Assembly: GCF_040581485.1 (NCBI RefSeq)
Contig: NC_090133.1
Location: forward strand, 5,208,001-5,272,000
Length of the DNA stretch: 64,000 nt
Direction: 5' to 3'
Origin: Linepithema humile
Taxonomy: Eukaryota; Arthropoda; Insecta; Hymenoptera; Formicidae
In this document: positions 1 to 14,056 of the stretch, one piece after another
How positions within the stretch are numbered: the first letter of the stretch is position 1
Layout: the number at the start of each line of letters is the position of its first letter
Position numbers and translations under genes: made by a program
The notes under the pieces: generated by a model
What the model was told of the DNA's origin: nothing
The model's database searches: none
Seen by the model: only the letters and a program-made list of their open reading frames with translations

Positions 1-3000
1 TTGATTCCTTAGTCTTGTGAAGTTTAGTGTTCCAAAATGCCCATTCGGATCATTAGAACGTACAAAGAACAAGAATGCCGTTTACTTAAACGCGTAGTCA
101 ACTACTTTATTTCATGATAACGGCCACTTTATCGCCAGTTTTTACGATAGCGGTAGTTCTCAACCAACCGGTGCTCTCGCGATTGCACATTCCCGCCGGT
201 TTTTCCGGGCAAACAGAGTTATCGCGTTTATCACAAAATATTGCCGCAATGCGCCGTTGTCCTGGTATCGAGACCTTCACTGTGTACACGAAAAAATCAC
301 GGTGAAGTTAAACGTAAAGCAGCCGATCGACGCGAGCGTCGATGAGGTTTAATACCCATAAAACGTTAATTTTTTTTTATCTCTTTAAAAACTAATCTCT
401 AATTAATTTAAACACTTTTCTCTTTTTCTAATAGATTTTTATTTTAATAGATTATTAACGACTCCATTGAAGTTTCACTAAAGAAAGACTTGATTTCTTT
501 TTAACTGTCTAAAAAACGTGTAATGTTTGATAATTTATTTTTCAATCGTGTTACAACAAATATATCTGTCTTATTACTTAAAAACGTATTTAAATTCTAA
601 ATTGCTGTTTTAACAAAAAATGTGTTTTTTTTTCATATATGTATATATATTTTTTCCAGCGATATATCTCCATCGATTATCATTTATTATTTTTCGCTAT
701 GAAGGATTAACAAGTTTACAAAGAAAAAAGGCGCGCTTGTCAAAAGGTGACAAATTGCAGAATAATAACCCTAGCATTAAACTTTCGTTATGTTCTCTCA
801 TTTGTTACCATTAGGTCATTACGCGTACATATGTATCGATTGGGAGCTGCATTGTCAGTTTTGCCGAGGCACACTTGTTCACGGCCTGATTCCCGGGGAA
901 CTCCCGAAGGAAACGTCGCGGTCTGTACACGCTTAGGTCGGCGTCGCATTTACTTGACATTCGTCCGCACCTCTCGTTATCACCGCACTCATTTTTCACG
1001 ATAATGTCATCCGACGTCTCGCGGTTGGCAGAGGCATATTCGTGAATGGGAAAATGTCGGATGATTCACGGGCGGGCAAGCAAAAATAATCGGCCCCGCG
1101 GAATATTCTCGCTTCGCCGGATAACAACAGCCGGCTCGTTATCAGTAATCGATATCGGCCGTGTGTTATCAAAGTACAGCGAGGATCGATAACGATATCG
1201 GTTGTCCGCTTGCGAAATTTAGCGCGATTAAGTTATCCGCTTTATTTACGTATAGTCTGGAAAATACTTTAATGTAGCCACTAGATGTACACAGAAAAAA
1301 GGAATAATAATAATAACGCCGTTGGAAAAGTTGAGTATCGCAATATAATCTTGATAAAATATATTTTTGAAGTTTTAATTCGATTTTTATAAAATATAAC
1401 TTTGACTTTTCAACTGGATCTTTCTGTCACATAATTCTTGATTCGAGAGAAAAATTCTTTATTTCTATCGTTTCATTGTGCCTAATGGAAAATCCGGGTC
1501 TCTCTTATGATATCCGATACCGAATCGATATAAGTATCGATAGCCTGTCGAATTTAAGCGTCACTCGTGTCGCCAGGTTTCCAACGCGTGCTAATAATAG
1601 TTTCCTTGTAACGTTCGCTCGCAATTGGCGACCGTATATACCTATCGGTCAATTCGAGCCGGCTGTGTAGTCTTCGATATCTATCCGCTATCAACGTAAT
1701 TAGCGCCGATATTTCTCTCCAAACCGACGGATACCAGTGACAACTGCTTCTATCCCTGGCAATGTTCCGTCGCCAATCCCGTTTTTCAACATCCCGTCAT
1801 TCACGTTGCAATAGTACTGCCGACGTCCTGCAATTCGTCTGACAATTATTTCCATCAATAATATATGCGTCCAATAAACGCGTAACATTGTACATTTCCA
1901 TGATCTGTTTGTCAATGTTTCGCGTAATGGGCGAAAAATGGCGGCGAAGTATTCCACGTTGAAATTTTAATTATCATTTAGCTTTAATTAATGTAATTAG
2001 AATAAATAATAATTGGGGCAGAAGTGCCGTTAGTTTGTTATGCACACTCGAATTTTGATCGTAATTAAAATTGAAACGGAATTATTTGATGTTGACAATT
2101 AAAAAAGTTGTGTCTAGGCTTACGCGTTCTTCCGCCTAAAAAAGAGCAGTCCTCAAATTTATCGATGATTCTGCCGCAATAATTTATTTGCCAGAAGTAT
2201 ACCGGTATTTATAATAAAATGGGTTCATTGCGCGCGAAAAATCCATACCATTGAGAATAATTCCGAAAGATTCAAGCACAGTGAAATATTATGTTGCACG
2301 CGCTGGGCGGCCTTAACCTTTCACATTTGCAACGCGAAGCCCGTGAACCAGTATCCTGTATTTATTCGCACAGATGGAATACATTAAGTCCCGTGCCGTG
2401 GCAATACGCACGTGTACACCGGTTAAGTTGCTTGTCTGGATGTATTATCAAGATTAGCCCTGTATGGTGTCGCAATTAATTGAAACGTTATATTCCCTCT
2501 TCGGCTCTTGATTTATGGCACAATCTCTCGTCTCGTATAATCGATCAGCGAGAGACAGCTTAGAAAGTTGTTTACTAAAAATTGCAATTTTCGCAAGACC
2601 ATTTCCTTTAGCAATTTTACTTGGAAACGCTCTCTCTCCCGTCTCTATCGGAGAATCTCCGATATTTGTATATAGAAAACGAATGTATTGACATGAAACC
2701 AATGAGCGACGGAAGCAGTTCAGCAGCAACTCGTCGACGATTAAATTTTTATGTGTTTTATTGATTAATCCTTCGAGACGCGACGGAAATCGGGTCAAAA
2801 CTGACCCGTTGTTAATATTTTCAAGCACACGTCGTATTATACATGTAACGTCTGACACGCGCAGCCTATGTTTCGATTTTTATGTATTGAATAAGTTTAA
2901 AGTAAATAATAACGTAAAATTTTAAAAGAAAAATTATTTCATCTTAAATTATATTATTTATTATACTAATTTTTTCAGAAAGAAAAACACGATTTAAAAA

Positions 3001-3430
3001 AAAATACGTAAGTAATTTAAAAAATATATAATTTTGCATTTAAATGGACGAGCGATATTAAAAATAGTATAAAAAGTGAAATATGCATTTGATAATAAAA
3101 ATTGCTGTATGCGAAATTCACTTTCATCATATTTTCCGCGAAAGTTTTAAAGCCGATAAAACTGCTAGTCGCGTTATTGAAAGACATATTTTCTTTTGTT
3201 ATCTCACCGCGATTTTATTCAGAGGACAATAGCCTTTTTATCATCCGGTTTATCGTGCACGCTTTTGCTCCTATCACTCTTTGCCTAGTCGAATGAGTTA
3301 ATTCTCTCTGCCGGTTCTTTCTTTTATCGTACGCTTATCAGGAAAACGATCCTGACGAGGGATAGACACCGGGGACGCCGTCGAGCGATCCTTGCGCTGC
3401 GCCGCAACTCGTTAATAGACGGAGAACTTG
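1..3430. other. No gene seen; AT-rich upstream DNA
   Basis: Only short random open frames occur here, with no splice-linked coding pattern and no recognisable protein. Stretches around 870-1250 are more GC-rich and carry several GATAA/TTATC-like motifs, which could be regulatory, but nothing fixes a function. The remainder is AT-rich and typical of insect intergenic or intronic sequence. Confidence 0.6.
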
Positions 3431-3439
3431 TTCGGTTTC

Positions 3440-4330
3440 GGTGCGGCCGATCGTTAATTGCATTACGAGTCCGCTCGACGGGCGGAAGAGGGAAAAAGAT
3501 CGAGGGCGAGAGAGAAAGAGAGAGCGAGAAAGGGAGAGACAGAGGTAGCTGCGACGCTACACTCTGATCCGAGGAAGCCCCTGGTGCTCTCTTTCTCTCC
3601 CGGGGCCGTCTTCCTCCTCTGCACCCGCTACCTCCTGAACGCGACGGGAACCCTCTCCTGATCCTCTCTCCCCCCTCTCACCTCAGATCCATGTATCCCG
3701 CGTGTTCCCCTCTCTCTTCCGCTTTTTCTCTATCTGCCGCGGCGACGGTGGCGGAGAGGACGCGATCGTGAACGTGGACGATTGCGCGGTGGTGGTACCT
3801 GGCGAACGGCGGCCTGCCTCTTGCCTGCCTGCCTGCCAGCCGCTTGGAGAACAGCTATGTCAGTCTGTGCTCCGTTGCTGGCCTAGCGGCCGGCCGAGTG
3901 TTTCCCACCGACCGGAGTATACACGTCTTTCCCTCTCTTTCTCGCTTTTTTTTTCCGTTTCCATTTTTCCCCTTCTCCCCGTCGTCCTCCCCGCTGTTTT
4001 ATGCCCCCGGTCCAACTTCCCGCGCCCCCCTGGTACCGCCGCGTCCCGATGTTCGGTTTGGGTAACAGGAAGGTCCTCAAGTACTCCGCCATCGAGACGT
4101 CGCTCGCGGTCGACGTCGAGGATACCGTCACGTGCTTCTGCAGGTCAGTTTGTACTTGTCCCCGCGGCTACGTGACCGACGCTACGAATCCGACCGGCGC
4201 GTCCTTGTACGCGCATCCCGGTGTATCGGTGGTTAGCGATGCTCGATAGTAGTGGTGCGCGTTCCCGTGAACCGAGAGATGACCGCCGAGTGCGCCGACG
4301 ATCTCTCGCTGCACGCTCCTCAAAGATGTT
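3440..4330 (+). promoter_or_regulatory. CpG-rich promoter region, distal mob2 first exon
   Basis: Base composition changes sharply from AT-rich flanks to CpG-rich sequence with long CT-rich runs (about 3590-3720 and 3920-4000). This is the usual look of an insect housekeeping or developmental promoter with its 5' UTR. It contains the coding start at 4001/4049 and a donor site after 4143. I do not see a convincing TATA box. The transcription start cannot be placed by eye. Confidence 0.5.
4001..4143 (+). CDS. Mob2: Alternative first coding exon of mob2 (distal isoform)
   Basis: An open frame with ATGs at 4001 and 4049 runs to a CAG|GTCAGT donor after 4143 and leaves two bases of a codon. That phase matches the acceptor at 20,011/20,012: the split codon gives Arg followed by KARRKEKDAG, the start of the shared MOB2 body. 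The ATG at 4049 begins MFGLGNRKVLKYSAIETSL. The product would be 260 aa from 4049 or 276 aa from 4001. The peptide is not one I recognise. Correct phase, a promoter-like setting and a plausible donor argue for a real isoform, but the 15.9 kb intron is unproven. RNA evidence would settle it. Confidence 0.55.
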
Positions 4331-7300
4331 CACGTGCCGGTGATATACAGCGGCTCTCTCTCGGTTAAAATCGGCCGCATGTGGCGACGCCGGAATTTCG
4401 TTACGATTCCCGTAGTGTAGTGCGACTGCTTTGAATAAATAAGGGACGTCTGAAAGGTCATTTTTATTCGGAGATTTAAAATAATTTATATATGTTTCTT
4501 TATATATATATATAGGATGAAACATGAAAGGATACTCTTGATGGATATCTTTTAAAAAACTCGGAAATATCGTTAGAGTGTTTTGTGCGAAATGTCCGCT
4601 TTATATAATATATCGATAGATTTACAGATAATATTTTCCAGGAAGCGAAAAATATCGAACAAATTTAGTCTTTCGCATTTTCTAGAATGTGAGAGAAGCC
4701 ATTTATAATCTCGTTTCAATCTAATGTCTAAAAGATTTGAAAGTAGCGAAAGGATTAAAAGTGATTAAAACTAATGAAAGAAAAATTTGTTCAGGATAAT
4801 TTTTTTGCAATTTCAAGGTTATTAAAATTTTTTATTAAATAGTTATTCGGATATATTTCTCTAAATGCCGCACACTGCATACGTCATTCTTAAATCACTG
4901 TCGACTTTGATTGTAAACTGTACATTTCGCGAAATAATGCATCATTATTTGAAACGTCTTCTCGTGAGCTATTGTCTTTCGATGCGAGTTTTAAGCGAAC
5001 CACACTTATCTGTGCCACTTCATTGTTATCGCTGATATACAGACTTTTGTTAACTATTGTGACGACGTAGAATGTGACGAACGGGGAAAATAATGCCCGC
5101 AATTCATCCTTCAGCAATTTGTCTAGGTTTGCGTCAGAGTGGGAAATATAATGACATTCGCAATCGCTTACTAATGCGTCTTTTTTTTTTCGAATTGTTA
5201 CGAAACACGCGCGCGTCGAAGGACGTTGTTTAACGGAGCGATATTTATGCGCTTGTCTGATAACAGGAAGCGCATTCTCATCATATTGTTTCCATAAGAC
5301 ACGATAAAGTTGGGGCACGATAAACGTGCGGTATACACGATAAAATGCATTCGCAACATCTGTTCGTGAAAGATATTGCGGCCAGGAAATATAGATGGGA
5401 TGCGCGGAAAAGTTCGCTTCGGCAGGTTGCTGCGAAAATACAGAGAGCTGTTTTATTAGACAACGAGGTTGTTTCTGCGAAAAGGCCAGCTTGCGGAGCT
5501 TTGCTCCTCTCGGCGTGATCTAACAAGATATTTGCCACGGCAAGGTACATCGAAACGCTGAGACACAAGCGAGCGCGATGGCTGCTTTCGCAATTTTACG
5601 AAATAAATCACAGGAGAAAATACGACACTGCAAGAGTACACCACTACAATAAAGTATCTTATCAGGCAACTGTTTCTCGCAAGAGTCTCAGTTTGCACAG
5701 CTTGCTATCCGCTGTTGACTGCAACAGCGTACGGTATTTAGTTCGCGTATTATCTTCGTCGAACGATCGTTAAGCAAATAATATCTCGCGAATTTAATTG
5801 GACAATTTGTGCTATCGCGCAGCGGGTTATCCTAAATAAATCATTCGAAAGTGTCTCAAATGTGTCTTAATTAAAAAGGATAAAAATGATACTTGCGAAA
5901 TTTGAGGATGAGAAGCTTTTTAAGATATATATATATATTTTTTTTTTAAATCTGAATTTAAAAGTATTCGCGTAAATAAACTTGTAAATAAATAATATCG
6001 TGAATAAATTCTATTTAATCGCAAGTAAATTATATTTAGCGAATAAATTGTATTGCAAATAGAGACTTTATTTACGGAGAAAATAATTTCAACCAAAAAA
6101 TACAGGATATTTATATATTTCCACGGAAGCGGTAGGATCGAGCAAATTTTACTCTGCGCGTGCAAAGCGCAGGATGTATTGTGAATCTCGCTGCCACCAA
6201 CTCGTATTGCGGCTTACTCGCGCATCCATGTGATGTAATTACGTTGCGGACATGTGTGACGGGTGTGTTGTAGCACGTGCCTATGATGGTCGCGCGCTCG
6301 GCGTGGTTAAGGGGCCGGCGTCTCTGCGGCTTTCGAAACTCATCAAGGATGCTCATATAGCGTACCGGTTTTTCGTCTCAGTACCTTGAAAAATACTCCG
6401 TTTTCATAACACGGACCGGTATACCTTGAACGGAAAAGACATGTGATATTTTGCCGGTAGCGCGTTTTTACTTATTTATCCGGTGATCGCGACGGTCTTC
6501 TGTGCGGAAATTAACTTTTAATTATTGATCTGCAAAACACCACAAATGAGTGATGGAAAATCTCTCTCATTTTTTTTTTTTTTCCTGGATTTTCTGAAAC
6601 AATTTTTTTCAAAATGATATTAAATATTTTTGTACATTTAGATAGAAGAGAAATAATTGCATTGAAATTAATTACGTATTCATTTTGTGTAGAAGCTAAA
6701 AATAAAAAACAAAGTTCAAATATTCGAGAAATTTCACGTGCTTTATTAAAAATGAAAATTAAACCTAAGTGTACATAATTACTTGTTAATTAAAAAATTC
6801 CCAGTAGAATCATAAATTAGATATCCAAATTTAATCAAACGTCGACTTTGTTATACAAAACGAACCGCAGTGAGATATCAAATTTTTATGATTTCTGTAC
6901 AGTTGTGTGTTACATGTCGCACTTTATCTTATCACAAATAATTTCCAGTCGGTGTTTCCTCAACGAAGCCAAGAGCTTAATTAGCGCGGGGCATATTTAA
7001 GTTGTAAGGCAGTTTAAAATTAAAAACTCTCTCGACGAATTAAGATTCAAACGCGTGAATAACTAATAGAACCTCATTTTCGCTGCTTCGTGCATATATC
7101 TATTCGTCTCTTTCTGAACTTCAGTGGCGCATACGATTAAGGTTAAGTCAATATTTGCATTTGGCGAGGTGCTATTGGGTGGGCAAGCTTCACGCCTAGA
7201 TCGAAGCCAGAATTAAGATGACGATGACACGACCTCGATTTTTAACGACATTCACGCTCGATTGAAGATATCGAATTGGCGCTCGTGAGATCGCCTGTGC

Positions 7301-10300
7301 GAATGTTAATTCGTAAACTGTGCGTGCGATAGTTGAAAAAAAAAAAAAAAAGAAATAATTCTCTTTGAAAAAAGAGACAAATCGAATACAAATATTTGCA
7401 CATACAATTTTTTGTTCTGCGCTTTGGAAAAGCTATCAATTTGCACACGCTTTTGGCGTTCGCGTTTTAATAACTGTTATACAGAGAGGCGGTGAGACTG
7501 CGGGGGTTTATTACGATCCGGTGGTGGCGCACATGGTAATAGCACGTCAAAGTAATAGCGCGACGTCTGTTCCCGAAACACGAAAGCCTTTAGATAGTTC
7601 ATTCAGCTCTAAGTGAAATGAAACAGAGCGGATTGATGGCAGCGCGTTTATAGCACGTGGCAGTTTCGCGCGGCAGCGAGCCGAATTGGATCGCACGTTT
7701 TCATTAAGCTGATTAGCATAGTGACACTGACATTGTGATAATTGTGGTAAAAAAAGAGTCCTTGAGCTATTTCGTTCGTCCTTTCCGCAGCGTGACAGCC
7801 GGTTTCGCGTGTTTGCCTTTAATTTCGCTTAATGTCTCGATCAGCAAATTGCCAAAGGCGGAAACCATCGTCCTCGATTTATCATCGCATATTTATCGAT
7901 CGCTCATTTTGCGAGGATCTGTCGGCGCTCGACGGACAGATAGCTTTTCGGTCCAATCCTCGGTACGACGAAGACGAACAGTTTCGTGAGGAAACACGAA
8001 ACACGAACCGATTAATGGACATCCGGCGAGCAGAGACGTCAGGCGTGGCGAGACGCGACGAGAAGGCCGGTTTCGCGAGAACCGCAGACGGACCGCAAAC
8101 TGCTGTGCCGCACAGTCCGCATCTCCTGCCGGACATACCGCGGATGGGGAAAACCTTCTTCTCAGCGGAAGTCGCTCGTATGAAGCGGAAGCGCCCGATC
8201 GCGCTGAGAACGGAATTTGCTCAATCTCGAGGGATAAAAATAACTTCAAATTTTGATAAGGTCCGAATAATTGAATAAATTTAAAAATAACTTTATTCGG
8301 TCGCCGATTGTCAATTTAATACGACCAAACTATTTTTTTTTTACGAAATTGTTAAACGTTTTTCAGAATTCGAATATGTTTTTTTCGTATTTTATCCTCT
8401 GTATCGTATATCATTTTTTCTGTATCATTTTTCGTATCACTTTTTGTATCATTTTTTTTATCTCTGACGTTTATGACTATCCTTCGTATTCTGTTCGGGA
8501 CGTTCGCAAGGACAGGTCGGGGTTTCTTGGCGAACCGCCCTCGGGGGTGGTGACGCGTGATGGGAGGTAAACAAACGCGCGGAAGAAATGTTTGTCGATG
8601 GGGTAGCGCCACGACGTCACACGGAGGCGCCTACGCGGCGCCGTTCATCCCACCATCGATCCGCATCCTTGTAAAGGATGTGATCCCGCAGAAAAGGGGA
8701 CCAGCCGCTCTCGGATGGCGCTTGGCGCCAACCCCCGATGCGAGCGTTGCTACCCGAGTTTCTCTCCCTCTCTGGCTTTTCCCGTCCCGATAATTATTCC
8801 ACCAGAATTGCGAATTGTCTCGGTCGAAGTTAAACTGCCCATGTAGGACCCGATTTAAAGGATATCTCCTCTTTGTCCCTAACTTTAATTGTTATTTCGT
8901 TGGCTTTCGCTCGCTGAAGAGCTTAATGTTGAGATGGCGAGATTAAATCTCGGACGCCTGGCCTTGTCGTGCTTTCCGCAATAATTTCCATGGATTATCT
9001 TGCCGGATCTTTCAGATAATCTTGCAGCAATTATCGATACACAACGCCCTTTCATCTCTGTCGGATGTAATGATGTCTCGTCTTTCTTGCGAGATAAGAT
9101 AAGCTGGTTTCTCCAAGTTTCTTATACATTTTATTTCTGTCCGATGACTTTCACTCGAAGAACTTGAGATTGCGAAGTTTAATCTGCTTCTCAAAAATAA
9201 AAAATTGATGTTGAGATTGCGAAGTTCAATCTGCTTCTTAAAAATAAAAATTCATAAAAAAAAATGTGTTTACACGCACTGACGTAGCGACGAAACATTC
9301 TGGGCGCTCGGAAACTTATCGAGTACGGCTACAAAAGTTTGTGGTCAGCATCTATCGAAAATCACTTTCAGAGCATCCGTCGAGGAGTTTTACTGCCTCT
9401 TTTCGGAACGGATGCAGCGCGTGTGATTCACACGACGATTTTCCTTCCTGCCACATGTGACGATGACATAACGAATTGGTTATTCTTTTCCGCTATTTCG
9501 AGACACGCATCATCTACTATTAATTTGCGAATATAATCCTCTGAAATAGACACGTCCTAACACGTGCTAATAATCGTCTCGTTTACGCTCTTCGTCAAAG
9601 GTGTGGGAGTGAATAAAAATTATCATTCGTGCGTGATATTCGCCGCGATATTTCGATGCTCTTTGATCTTTTAAATACACGTCCTAAAAATAGATCGCTC
9701 AAATAAAGGTGAAGGAAACGCTCTTGGCAGAAGATATATACGGAAGCGTTTCAAAAGTAAAAGCAGGAAATACAAGCGCAACTTGCATTCTGTAATAATC
9801 TTTTGCTCTTATTACGAAACGCTTGCGTCATACTCGAAAGTATTTAGTTGTACAATAACCTGGTTAGCGGCAAATAAGCGCAAATGTTACTTTACATTTG
9901 AAATTTCGCAAGTAAAATTGCGCACGCGAGCTCCGAACGCGATATAGGATTGGCCGCCCGCGCACTCACGTTGCTAAGTCGAAATATCGATACGTAAGCG
10001 CCGCATCAGTAATTACTAATAAGCTTATGAATATTGCGCCGCTGCAAAATAAGCGTCTAGATTAACTAACTAAATCGAACGAAATCACATGTAATTTAGT
10101 TGTTCGGCTAAATTACAACTATTACACGTTGTTAATGTAATCTTCGCTCGCATCGATGGAGGTATATTATTTGGTTTATTTAAGAGACAAACATTACAAG
10201 TACAAATTAATCATGATAACGAACGCACGCGTTTCCCGCATGCACATACCGTCACGCACAAATGTTTCTAGACACGCAGATCGCGATGTAATTGCAAGAT

Positions 10301-10570
10301 TATCGATACTCGTGTTCTTTCCTAAATTAAACGATGCAAATGCACGGCAAGCGTTGTGTTTGCGCGATAAACATTTTGTTCCGTCTGTTTACTGCAGATA
10401 TCATTTCGATTACAACTTTTGACAATTCGAAGACTCGAATGTCGGATGTTACGCTTTGATCAAACGTCTCAATCTCCTACTCACCCCTGCGGAAAATCAA
10501 AGATTCAGCGAGTACGTGATCCGAGGAAAATTGAGTGACGCGGGGTTTAGCGCGATACATAATCAGAAAA
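4331..10570. other. Non-coding DNA (mob2 intron of the distal isoform)
   Basis: No supported exon or gene was found. Short open frames here lack splice context and have no recognisable domains. The sequence alternates AT-rich stretches (5,880-6,110; 6,540-6,850; 8,270-8,460) with mixed stretches. Slightly GC-richer islands at 7,480-8,250 and 8,490-8,790 could hold regulatory elements or untranslated exons. The only repeat I noted is the short duplication near 9.2 kb. Confidence 0.5.
9166..9250. repeat. Tandem duplication, two copies of about 45 bp
   Basis: Two adjacent copies share the core GAGATTGCGAAGTT[T/C]AATC followed by TGCTTCT and an A-rich tail. They differ at only a few bases. It is a simple local duplication inside non-coding DNA with no sign of function. 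Confidence 0.75.
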
Positions 10571-10900
10571 AGAAATGAGATATACACCATATTACGGAGG
10601 GAAGGAGAGGATCAAGTCGCGAAACGGGGGAGGAAGGATGGAAAGAGAGGGAATCCGTGACGCGCACGCGGAGCGCGTATCCTCTCGGAGAGCGGCGTGG
10701 CGGGATATTGATTGTCGCAGAGTCGGTGCGCCGCTCCCCTTCGCCGCCGCTCCACGCGCGGTGGTGCCGTGCCGTCCGGCAGTCAGCTGACTCGAGTTAC
10801 CCGACTCACAGCTGATCCGACGCACGCCGCCGGCGCAACCACCGTCGCATTGCCGCCCTCGCGCCGTTCTCCCTCTCTCTCTCTTTCTCTGCTTCTCTAT
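10571..10900. promoter_or_regulatory. GC/CpG-rich island within mob2 intron
   Basis: A CpG-rich block of about 300 bp ends in a CT-rich run (10,860-10,905), a layout resembling the islands at 3.6-4.1 kb and 17.1-17.6 kb that carry mob2 first exons. No coding exon with a matching phase-2 donor could be confirmed. It may be another promoter with an untranslated first exon, or an enhancer. Confidence 0.3.
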
Positions 10901-12399
10901 CCTTTATTCGCCTTCGCTCCGCGAAATGAACTCGCATTCTTTCTCCGTCTGTCTCTTGCGTACACAACGCGCTTAATCCTCGGTATACCGAGGAAATCGG
11001 TCATCATTTATGTTGGGTTTAATGCGCCTAGAATGGAATTTTTTTTATATCTTTAAAGCCGCTTTATGCATACTTGATAAAAGAATGGATATCAAGCCTT
11101 ACTTAAATATAAATTCTTAGTTAGAACTGCTCGAGATAGAAACTCGGAAACTAAGATTGGTATACCGAGGGTTAAAGTTGTTTCTGTTGAAACTTTGGAA
11201 AGGTAAAGAGAGGGGAAAAAAAATGTAATGTACAAAGTTTGAAATGAACAGAACTGCTTCTCCCGATAAATCAACGGCTGGAGCGTGACACCACTTTGCC
11301 CGAATTTTCGACTGGCAGAAAAATTGTTTCCATTTTGACGTTTTGTCGAATATTACATTTTCGAAGAGAGAAAGATAAACGACGGAGGAGTGTTGCATTT
11401 TCGCGGCTACGCTCGATAACACTCTGCGATTGTCGCGCGCGGGATAATTCATTTCTGCGTTCGGAATTGGCATTCATTTGACAAAGCTCGTCCTTTGTCG
11501 CTAACGCACGTCGGCTGGATATTTCTGGTTTCTATATCAATCGATTAGTCGCTATTCACTATAAATAACTCGTTCATTGAAGAATATTGGCCTCCATCCA
11601 GGCTTATAATTGCAGCTATGATTTACTTTAAATACGGATTTAAAAATAAATTTTATTATTTATGTTAATCGTATGTACTTGTGCGAGGCTTAGCAGATGC
11701 GGTTATGAATGCTTTAACCTGTTAACGGGGTAATGTTTTCTTGGCCAAGAATGGCTCTGTGCGCACAGTTAAAAAGTAATCAAAGATGAATTAACTCGTC
11801 TTGCCAGCAGAAAACGCGAATACGACTTTAATTATTGGCATTTATTTGATTTTTCAACGATGTATGAATATAATTTTTTAAATTTGCGACGAATTAACTC
11901 ATCTTCTTTAATTAATAGGTTTAATTTTTTATGTGATACATAAAATTTGTAGCGTTTTACTTTTTTGTATAATTAAATTTTCCCTTTTTTAAATTTAAAA
12001 TAATTAAGTAACTTATTGAAATTAGGTAAAATATTGATTAACTAAAAATAAAAATTGAAAACAATACGTCTGGTTTTTCTGTTTTTGCTTCATTGAAAAT
12101 TACTTACTTTGCTCGCATTGTTTTCAAATAATCGCATTGAAAACTCCAGAGAAATTATTCTATTCTATAATAACTTAAAGCTCTTATTTTCCTTACTGTA
12201 ACAGTATGAATTTATCCACGCGGAAAGTTTCATATTTGCTTTTTTCCGCTTGCCAAGTGAACAAATAATATTTACCATTATTTTTTTTTTGTTTTCGAAA
12301 ATCTCTCGATAAAAATGTCAAATGAAACAGGTTTCCTTTCCCACAGTGGAATGTATAAATGTATCAATATTTGCCAGTGTCGACAATCATCTCCAGCTT

Positions 12400-13120
12400 G
12401 CATTATTCACACTTTGGCGCGATTTTGACCGACCAGTCGCGACGGCGGCTCCGTCAGGCCGCGATCTCGGCAGTCGCGTCCGTGCGCTCGACGACGGCGC
12501 GTCGCGCGAATCGAGCCACCGCGAGGGTGTTTATCTTCGTCTACGGGTGGAGGGTAGAGTCATCAGACCATTTTCGCGGTCGTGAAATGCGCAAGAAGCA
12601 AGGACGACACCTGCTCCCCGGATCGGACGGAACGAACGCTGCTCTTGGTACTTACGAGTGTCGAGTTTAGAAAGTTCGTGACGGCGTGGTCCTTTTGACG
12701 CTTCATCTCCCGTTTTCCCCTCACTCTTCCCACCGTTAATTTTTTTCCGCGCTCGCGAAACGAGGCATTGTGAAGGAGGAAGCCTCCTTCCGCTCGTCAT
12801 GGCTATGTGATAGGCGGCGATAGCGATCTGCGGCGCAACGCGATGTGATTCGATTAGGGGAAGCATCGCGGCATCGAGCGCGGCGTGATGCGGCGAGAGA
12901 AGGGCAAAATATAGAGAGAGGATTTGCACGCGAGAACCGTGGCGGATGCTGCGCCTGCGGGCGCAATGATCTCGCGAGGCGACGTCTCTCCACGACTGTT
13001 CCTTTCCGATCCCCGCGAAATGCGGACACGCTGCGGATCAGCTCGATACGCGTGTTTCTTTCAATATCGGCGGTTTCACGAGGACGTGGAGAATATTGGC
13101 GAATCTTCGGATGATAAAAG
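12400..13120. promoter_or_regulatory. GC/CpG-rich island within mob2 intron
   Basis: The sequence is unusually GC-rich and CpG-dense compared with the AT-rich flanks at 11.6-12.3 kb and after 13.2 kb. Open frames occur on both strands, as expected from GC-rich DNA depleted of stop codons, and none shows a recognisable protein or a convincing exon. It reads best as a regulatory or promoter island. Confidence 0.3.
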
Positions 13121-13987
13121 TAATCCGCGCGTGCTTGTTTCTCAATTAGCTACTTGTATTCTTAGGCAAAAGGAAATAGAAAAAATGGAAACTGTATGTT
13201 GCAGAACTACGGGAACAATTTTAGCACGTAATTATTTTTTTAGGAATAAGAAGCATGAAAAAAAATGTTGTAACTTACAATTTTTAAGTAGGTAGAAAAT
13301 TCGCGAGTATTTTCGTGTCGGGAAATTTTTGAACGACGCGTTGCGTAACGAATTGCAAGAGAAAAAGGAACAATTTCGAGCTATTTTCAGCTAAATTACA
13401 GTTGACTCATCGAACCGTGATGATCGTTTTAGAACAGAATGAAAATTATTATTCTCAGGTAATTTTATTTCTCTGGCTGAATGCTTCTCATCAGAATAAA
13501 ACCAGATTAGATCACTATTATTCGCGACGAATAAAGTCGTTACGTAAAAAAGGAAAAATATCAGACAAGAATGATGGAAGCGTAATAATAAATCATTGTT
13601 ACGTAAATGAAAAATGGTTGAGGGGGCGGGAGGGTGATAGGGAATTATAGGAGCAACGGAAACCGAAGGCCGAATGCGGGGAAAGGATGCGAATTATATA
13701 CAAGCGATGTAAATTGAAGGCTGTGTGTGTATATTTTCCGTCTGAAGCTCTTCGTGAATTTTCGAGAAAACACTCGGATACGTGCGCGCGTCTGGGGAAC
13801 GAGGGAAGAGAATAGTCCCTTATTTACTAGCCTGGTCCTTCGGGATTCTCAGCCAGAGGCTGACTGTGACGAATTCTTTCTGTCCGCATCCGGAGACGTT
13901 GAATTCAATCCTCGGCAGGTACCGTGGGATCTTTTAGGCTCTACAAAAAGCGCCGGTATTCCCGAGGTGAATCGATCTGGCAGCATA

Positions 13988-14056
13988 TTTCAGTCACCTT
14001 GCGTAAAGACGCATTAAAAATAACTTTTTCAGTCACCTTGCGTAAAGATGTATTAA
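13988..14056. repeat. Short 39-bp-period tandem duplication
   Basis: The motif TTTCAGTCACCTTGCGTAAA occurs twice, 39 bases apart, and each copy is followed by GA and an [A/G]TATTAA-like tail. It sits in non-coding DNA. Each copy contains a TTTCAG that looks like a splice acceptor, but no exon follows. Confidence 0.7.

Noticed and set aside
1476..2858. Several 60-130 codon frames in the left end as small genes
   Set aside because: No start context, no domain, no phase-linked exons; length is within chance expectation for this composition.
3702..4175. Plus-strand open frame of 157 codons in the CpG island
   Set aside because: It begins with a non-ATG codon, is Ser/Arg/Pro-rich as GC-rich random frames are, and overlaps the phase-matched mob2 exon in another frame.
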